The notes under the pieces are model-generated. The model was not told the DNA's origin. It ran no database searches and was given only the letters and a program-made list of their open reading frames with translations. Both the position numbers and the translations under genes were made by a program. A stretch of DNA of 12,221 bases. Source: Parachlorella kessleri (Eukaryota > Chlorophyta > Trebouxiophyceae > Chlorellales > Chlorellaceae). Positions 7,801-12,221 of the stretch are shown here, in pieces. Location: contig BBXU01002191.1 in NCBI GenBank assembly GCA_001598975.1, positions 1 through 12,221 on the forward strand, in the 5' to 3' direction. How positions within the stretch are numbered: the stretch's first letter is position 1; each line of letters opens with the position of its first letter.

Positions 7801-10800
7801 GCAGCATGTTTGGCGCGAGCGTGTCAACCAGCAGCATGGTGCTGCCGGAGATGCCGTGGAGCGACTGGGCGCTGCAGGTTGAGCTCCGTAGCCATCTGCC
7901 ATGCAGTTGTGTATGTCATGCAGTTGTGTATGGTGGGGTCTAGGCCTTTATGCTGCTGCTGCTGCTGTTGGCTGAGGGTAGGAGGTGCCAGTGGGTTCGA
8001 AAGGCTGTCAGTACAGACCCCGATGCCTCAGTGAGGCATGCACAGTAGCCTTGACCTTGACAGCATGAGCCTCCCCATCATCTAGAGAAGCATGCGCCTG
8101 CCCATCCCTGCTTGCCTGCGCCCGCGCCCGCAGCCAGAGGAGGTGGAGGTGTGCCGGCGCGCGGACGGCAGCTGGTGGCAGTTGGGCAGCGGCGCGTGCG
8201 GCACCGTGTACAAGGGGCTGTACCACGGCGTGCAGCCGGTGGCGGTCAAGGTGCTGCACCAGCGTGAGGACGGGCGGCGGGCCGACGTGTTCATGCGGGA
8301 GGTCACCATGCTCAAGGGCCTGCGGGACCGCAACATTGTGCAGGTGGGTCGGCCAGCGGGCGGGAGTGCTGAGGACCGACGGTGCGCGGCAAGGGGCCGC
8401 AAGGGGCTGTGCCATGCCGTGCTTTGTTGTGCAGCCTGCCGCTGAGGCTGGGGCTGGGAGGTCAGGAGGGTTCCATGCGTACGTGCAGGCAGTGTGTCGT
8501 CCAGGGGATGGGTTCGGTGCTCTGCAACGCGCCAGGCACAAGCTGTGGTGCTGCCACCTGGGCTGCATATTGGCTGTTGGGGGCAGGTCGAGGGGCCCAG
8601 CCGGCCTGGCACCATGCTGACTTGGGATAAACGCTGCTAGAAGCACTGAGAGAGTGTGGCATAGCGCTAAATGCTGGGTTGGTATGTCCGCTTGCTGCAG
8701 TTTTTGGGTGCAAGCTTGGATGGCGTCAGCGCCATGCTGGTGACGGAGTTCATGGAGGTGAGGTATCCCCGAGGAATCCTTAAGGTATCACCACGTTGCA
8801 CCCCTTCTATGCTGCTGGCAGTCTTGTAGTTTCAGAGTGCTGGTGACAGAGTTCATGGAGGTAAGGGGGTGCTGTTGGGGGCACTGCACAGGCTGTACAC
8901 CCAGCGTACTGCAAGGCGTACCAGCAACAAGCGCTTTAATTTAGCTTGGCGGCATGGCCAGAGCTGGGACGGTCTTTATGCGGGGCAGCGCAAGAAAGGG
9001 AGGCCCGTTGGTGAAGGCTTCGTGAAGTGCATAGGGTTGGGCTGGCAAGCGTCAGGTGCTCTGCTCGAACATTTAGGGAGGCAAGCCGTTAGCTGGCCAG
9101 CGACACTGAACGAGCTGGGCTGTGAGTTTGCAGTTGGGTGACCTCTGGCGGGCGCTGCCTATCAAGAACCACAACGGCGAGCGGGTGTTTGGCTGGTACC
9201 GAAGGTGGGTACTGCTTGCGGGCCCCCTCCCTCTCTCTCGTGGCAGCCACCTGGTATTCCGCGCGTGCCCACGACACTCTATGACAGTTGGCAGCATGGC
9301 TTGTTGAGGGTTTGTCACTACAGGTAATGTGTCAGGCACTAGCCAGCATGTGTCTTGAGCTAACGATGTCTTCGCATGTCGTGATGCTAGGCCCCTATAT
9401 ACCCACTGTGCCTGCAGGGGTCGCCGGGTGGCCCTGGACGTGGCCCGAGGCCTGCACTACCTCCACCACAAGCGGGTGGTGCACCTGGACCTCAAGAGGT
9501 GGGTAGGTCTGTTGGTGAAGGGGGCCGGAGCACCGGGGTTGGCTGCAAGTAGTTGTGTGCGTGGGTGTACCATCCTATTCCATGGTGGCGCAGATGGGGT
9601 TGGGAGCATTTCTGGGGGACCATGTTCCTGCATGCGTGGGTCAGGGGTGGCTGCCAGTAACCTCACGCTGTTGCTGGGCAGGGGGTGGGTGTGTGGAAAG
9701 TGTAGGGTTCGAAGGGTAAGTCCAAGGCTGTAGCCAGCCAGTGACCTCTCAGTGCTGTCGCTCCTGAGTGGCTTGCACACTTGCCCACCTGTGCCTGAGC
9801 GTATGATGCTGCTGCTGCTGCAGTGCCAACATCCTGCTGTCGCGCCACGGCAGCGCCAAGATTGGGGACATTGGCATGGCGCGGGTGCTGAACAGGGACT
9901 ACCTCACCGTGCTCAGCGGCCTCGGCACGTTCGCCTGGAGGTGGGTGGGGGGGTGTTGGGTCGCGCGCTGCAAGCGCTCCTTGCTGAGCGGTCCTGCACT
10001 GACGAACGCGAGCTTTGCGCGGTTCATGAGAAGCACTTTGCCCCCTGTCTACGTGCTAACTGACAGGCAGCAAAGCGCGCGAGTGTGTTTGCAAACGAGC
10101 GCTCAACCTCGTAGATCTTGGGGAGGCAGGGGCTGGAAGTACCAGATGGTGCCCCAGATGTGGCAGCTCGAGATGTGGCCCAGAGTAGCCACGTGTGTTT
10201 TGCCGTGGTGTGTGCAGCGCCCCAGAGGTCCTGGCTGGCCGGCGGTGTACCGAGAAGGTGGACATCTACTCCTTTGGCATCGTGCTCTGGGAGATCTGCA
10301 CAGGTAGGGCCGCCCTTGGCTGGCTCAGGAACGCTCGCCCCCTGCTCACCCGGCCCCCCCATGTACAAGGGCCATACACTGCTTGATCCCAGCTTACCAA
10401 TCAGCATGCTGGCCAGCTCCCCCCCACCCTTCCCCTCCCCTCTCTTGCGCACAGCTGGCGCAGTGGCGACCTCAACTTTGGGGTGCTGTTGCTGCTCCCC
10501 TGCTGCAGGGGAGGTGCCCGTCCGCGGCGACCTGCGGCCGCTGGCGGCGCCGGAGGACTGCCCCCAGGCGGTGGTGGACCTGTACCTGCGGTGTACCGCG
10601 GAGGACCCCCTTGAGAGGCCCACCGCCATAGAGATCGTGGAGCTGCTGAGTGCCCTGCCGCATGAGCCGCCACCTGGCACAGCAGCCGCACCACCGCCAG
10701 CAGCGGCAGCAGCGGCGGCGGTCTTAGCACAGCATGAGCAGTCTGGGCAGCCGCTGGCGTCATTGGCGCCGCTGCAGGCAGCTGCTGCAGCCAGGCATGA

Positions 10801-10825
10801 GCAAGGCATCGCTAATGGGTCGTAA
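4765..10825 (+). CDS. Receptor-like TKL serine/threonine kinase with PAN/apple-like ectodomain
   Basis: Thirteen exons: 4765-4894, 4969-5224, 5482-5630, 5846-5982, 6179-6277, 6312-7877, 8134-8343, 8701-8757, 9134-9204, 9418-9498, 9824-9940, 10218-10303, 10509-10825. They total 3276 nt, 1091 residues plus TAA, with GT-AG at every border and agreeing phases. Layout: signal peptide 1-20; Cys-rich ectodomain to about 340 with four N-glycosylation sequons; membrane helix about 341-365 followed by RVYRKRQR; disordered linker 366-779; kinase about 790-1040; Ala/Pro/Gln-rich tail. The ATG at 4765 is the first in its frame after the upstream stop. The kinase presumably phosphorylates Ser/Thr in the cytosol in response to an extracellular ligand, which is unknown. 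This layout resembles plant receptor kinases, but the kinase motifs look like algal TKL/Raf-like enzymes. The ectodomain exons 4 and 5 are the least certain borders. Confidence 0.9.
4969..6425 (+). other. Cys-rich PAN/apple-like ectodomain, two modules over exons 2 to 6
   Basis: Module 1 (about residues 80-179) has the pattern C81, C114-C115-x2-C118, C124-N-V-W-x-W-C130, C136 and C150, ending GPGVPFTSG. Module 2 (about 180-292) has C208, C217, C231, C253, C263 and C269, with NCTADPNCQAFVFFPDG followed by GILK. The CC-x2-C...CNxWxxC...GC pattern is common in algal surface proteins and recalls PAN/apple modules, which bind proteins or sugars. Counting the two N-terminal cysteines there are 16 before the membrane helix, an even number that fits disulfide pairing. 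Sequons are N120-T-T, N165-L-T, N207-C-S and N262-C-T. A formal PAN assignment needs a profile search. Confidence 0.65.
6561..6659 (+). other. Transmembrane helix and stop-transfer segment
   Basis: Residues about 341-365 read LIAGIVGGLGGFLLLAGIGA followed by GLLYF, flanked outside by acidic SRESDSNAD and inside by RVYRKRQR. The charge rule gives an outside N-terminus and a cytosolic kinase. The helix is rich in Gly with GxxxG-like spacing (GIVGGLGG), which can favour helix packing and dimerisation; that role is inference. Confidence 0.9.
6858..6875 (+). repeat. CAG tract encoding six glutamines
   Basis: Five CAG codons and one CAA encode Q440-Q445 in the linker of the receptor kinase. Further CAG-rich sequence lies at 7612-7735. 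Such tracts are prone to length change between strains. Confidence 0.9.
7758..7805 (+). repeat. GGC/AGC tract encoding a natural GGGS linker
   Basis: The tract encodes G740-S755 as five Gly, Ser, three Gly, Ser, three Gly, three Ser. It sits about 25 residues before the end of exon 6, so it separates the disordered linker from the kinase domain. Confidence 0.9.
7900..7933. repeat. 17-bp tandem duplication in intron 6 of the receptor-kinase gene
   Basis: Two adjacent copies of CATGCAGTTGTGTATG plus one base (7900-7916 and 7917-7933) differ only at the last position. They start 22 bases after the donor at 7878. The intron also holds a GCT repeat near 7951-7967. No exon is visible here. Confidence 0.85.
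8735..8866 (+). repeat. Partial duplication of exon 8 (gatekeeper/hinge) inside the following intron
   Basis: The 29 bases at 8735-8763, covering the end of exon 8 and its donor, recur at 8838-8866 with two differences (G to A at 8847, and GTGAGG to GTAAGG at the donor). The second copy would encode LVTEFME again and has an upstream TTTCAG acceptor at 8835 and a donor at 8861. As a separate exon it would be 25 nt and shift the frame. Extending exon 8 to the second donor meets an in-frame TAG at 8827-8829. It is therefore more likely a relic than a working alternative exon. Confidence 0.8.
8758..9133 (+). other. Intron 8 of the receptor-kinase gene
   Basis: This 376-base intron separates the hinge exon from GDLWRAL. 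Apart from the duplicated exon fragment at 8838-8866 I see no other coding pattern. The open frame at 8869-9141 has no family signature. Confidence 0.7.
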
Positions 10826-11781
10826 GGGGTTGCCGGCTGTTGAGCGGGCTGTGTCTGGTGTGACTCGAGAGGGACAAGAGAGTGGGTCTGGGCCTGGGCT
10901 TGCTTTGCGGGTAAGGTAACCCGCTGATGTTCCTGGCATATATTTGCAGTGTATCAACAAAGCAGGATGGCTTCTGGCCGGCTCCCTGCGCCTACTTGGC
11001 GTGGCAGCCTTTTTGTTTTGAGCGGAATCTGACACAAACTAACCCTGCTTGACTGACGTTTTCAACGCGAGATCTCTGAGAAAGGTTAATCACTGCTTTT
11101 CGCCCCCAGTTGTGCTGTTTTTAGTTATGGTTGGCAGCTAGGAGGGAGTGCAAACAACTGTGCCGCTGCGCTTCATCGGTTTTGTCTTTATGGGTTCTGT
11201 TGTATCATACTCTGCCAAGCTAGCGTGGCAACTGGCTCACCGGCTGGTGCCTCAACTGGTGGGCACCCACGAGGCAGGCACGTATTGTGATGTGGCTTCG
11301 ATAAGGCTCTAGTAATGCAGTCTGGGCAGTTTGGCTTGTGCCGCCCAGTTGCTGCAATGCTGAAAGGTTTAGCAGACATTAGCCGGCAGCTGTCGACTCC
11401 TGGAATGCCGAGCCCAGACATCAGCATCCTTATGGCTATTTGAGGCAGGGAGAGCTCCTGTCAGCTCCATGGCAGTCCGACTGCGCGGCACAAATAACGC
11501 GGGAAGCGCACGCAATTGGCGATTGCGCTGCCAGCGTCCAGAACTCTTGTCCGACCCTAACTGTGCGTGTGCTGCTTTGGCCAAATGTTACCTTGCTCAA
11601 GCGTGCAGCCGTGCGCGACAGCTTACGTCTGACTGCCACAGGCCAGCTTGGTTTCCCTGACCAGCTACCTTGCCAGCCTGAGTTGTTACCAACTAAATAG
11701 TATTACGTTTGAGTGTACGATGGGCGATTTGAGGCGAACGTTAGGCCCGTCTCATGGTAATAGTAGGTAGAGGTCTGCGTC
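10826..11781. other. Intergenic region after the kinase gene
   Basis: This stretch should contain the 3' UTR of the kinase gene and the promoter of the gene to the right. I looked for, and did not find, the TGTAA polyadenylation signal used by many chlorophytes. Short open frames on both strands (for example 11188-11427 minus and 11440-11700 plus) lack recognisable pattern and splice support. The base composition is nearer balance than in the exons. Confidence 0.6.
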
Positions 11782-12221
11782 ATGAACCGCAGACGGCTGT
11801 TTGTGGAGCGTCCAGGTACGTTGATCGCCCAAGACGACTCTTCCGGCAGCAAAGTGTGGCTTGCGCAAGACGCGACTTGGGGGCCGCAAGCGCAGCCCGG
11901 CAGCACCCAGGACCCACGAAGCACCCCCTCGTGGTTTGTGCAGGTTTAGCCTCGTTGTGTACAGCGCGGTGGGCCAGGGCGCAGCTGGTCCTCGCCTTGT
12001 GCCTGGCATGTCTCCACACGGCAGGTGCAGAAACGCCCCAGCCCAGTAGCCTGTTGCAAGAACTAAACCTGTATTGATCTCCTTGTGATCGCTTTTCTGC
12101 GTCAGGGCCAACTGGGCCAGCTTCAGTGGTGCTGGCAAACCAGCAGTTGACGGCAGTCTTCCTGGCTGGCTGCAGTGGAGTGTGGTGGCGCCTGGAGCCC
12201 CCGTCGCCTTCTGCAGGTGAG
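11782..12221 (+). CDS. Candidate 5' end of a secreted or membrane protein gene, cut by the right edge
   Basis: Three exons fit together: 11782-11815 (ATG, donor CCAG|GTACGT), 11944-12024 (acceptor TTTGTGCAG, donor GGCAG|GTGCAG) and 12106-12216 (acceptor TTTTCTGCGTCAG, donor CTGCAG|GTGAG). All junctions are phase 1, each splitting a Gly codon. The product starts MNRRRLFVERPGLASLCTAR, continues with the hydrophobic core LVLALCLACLHTAG and then PTGPASVVLANQQLTAVFLA and GCSGVWWRLEPPSPSAG. This looks like a signal peptide or signal anchor with a basic N-region, followed by an extracellular or lumenal start. I do not recognise the family. The last exon has the best splice sites; the first is weakest, and an unspliced alternative from ATG 11754 is also open. 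Confidence 0.45.

Larger units (their letters stand above)
6660..7877 (+). other. Long disordered juxtamembrane linker in exon 6
   Basis: Residues 366-779 contain an acidic EEEEEGGEG stretch, Q440-Q445, a Gln-rich segment about 706-733 (QQGQQQQ, QQEQQQAQQ) and a Gly-Ser run G740-S755 made of GGGS units. Between them lie Ser/Ala/Gly-rich stretches and His-rich HQHSGHSRHSGS. Only short pieces look structured: AVELEEGSSPFMFLDPATI, and TARELLEAFAKLYRQRPTVDY, which could be a helix. Hence most of the linker is probably flexible and may carry phosphorylation or docking sites. The GC-rich codons keep other frames open on both strands; those frames show no family pattern. Confidence 0.75.
8134..10675 (+). 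other. Kinase domain, exons 7 to 13 (TKL-type, non-RD)
   Basis: Visible motifs in order: Gly loop GSGACGTVYKG (797-807); VAVK with ATP-binding Lys818; alphaC Glu835 in FMREV; gatekeeper Thr864 and hinge in LVTEFME; GDLWRAL; catalytic loop VVHLDLKSANILL with Asp916, Lys918 and Asn921; metal-binding Asp934 in GDIGMAR; APE-type SAPEVL (958-963); DIYSFGIVLWE with Asp973; and the conserved Arg1023 in LERPTA. All catalytic residues are present, so activity is expected. Leu915 replaces the Arg of HRD (non-RD class) and Ile935 replaces the Phe of DFG. Both variants are, to my knowledge, frequent in algal TKL kinases. Confidence 0.9.

Noticed and set aside
7990..8010. GGGTTCGAAA at about 7993-8002 and a similar string near 9706 as possible tRNA T-arms
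   Set aside because: No acceptor stem, D-arm or anticodon arm can be found at the right spacing around either string.
10304..10508. Read-through of the exon ending at 10303 into the following intron
   Set aside because: Splicing 10303 to 10509 gives the expected kinase text ICTG followed by EVPVRGDLRPL in phase; the intervening sequence has no kinase pattern.
11511..11527. Inverted repeat CGCAAT / ATTGCG in the right intergenic region
   Set aside because: The arms are only six bases and do not extend; this is expected by chance.

Overview
The window is nuclear DNA of a eukaryotic microalga, most likely a chlorophyte. The evidence is high GC, many short GT-AG introns, long Gly/Ala/Gln/Ser low-complexity protein segments, a starch-granule protein family found in plants and green algae, and a cysteine-rich receptor-type kinase of the sort common in trebouxiophyte and chlamydomonad genomes. 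The order is inferred, not proven. There are no bacterial operons, mobile elements, CRISPR arrays or RNA genes that I can support.

Left third, minus strand, 4182 down to 1 (cut by the window edge): a gene for a tryptophan-rich starch-binding protein of the EARLY STARVATION 1 / LIKE ESV1 (ESV1/LESV) family. Seven exons join in consistent phase: a probable plastid transit peptide, a long Ala/Gln-rich N-terminal part, then the repeated aromatic W-x-x-K-W domain, whose C-terminal end lies outside the window.

Middle, plus strand, 4765 to 10825: a complete 13-exon gene for a 1091-residue single-pass receptor kinase. It has a signal peptide, a 16-cysteine PAN/apple-like ectodomain, one membrane helix, about 410 residues of disordered Q/G/S-rich linker and a C-terminal TKL-type Ser/Thr kinase with HLD and DIG in place of HRD and DFG. 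The two genes are divergent and share a 582-base upstream region.

Right edge, plus strand, from about 11782: three short phase-matched exons suggest the start of another secreted or membrane protein gene that runs off the window. Between it and the kinase gene lie about 950 bases with no gene I can support.

The genes do not form a pathway in any obvious way: one acts on plastid starch, one is a probable surface signalling receptor. The main points for a second look are a partial duplication of the kinase gatekeeper/hinge exon inside the next intron, the non-canonical kinase motifs, the exon-phase structure of the Trp-rich domain, and the G-rich 5' ends of the starch-gene introns. All exon borders are read by eye from splice consensus, phase agreement and protein pattern; no transcript evidence was available.
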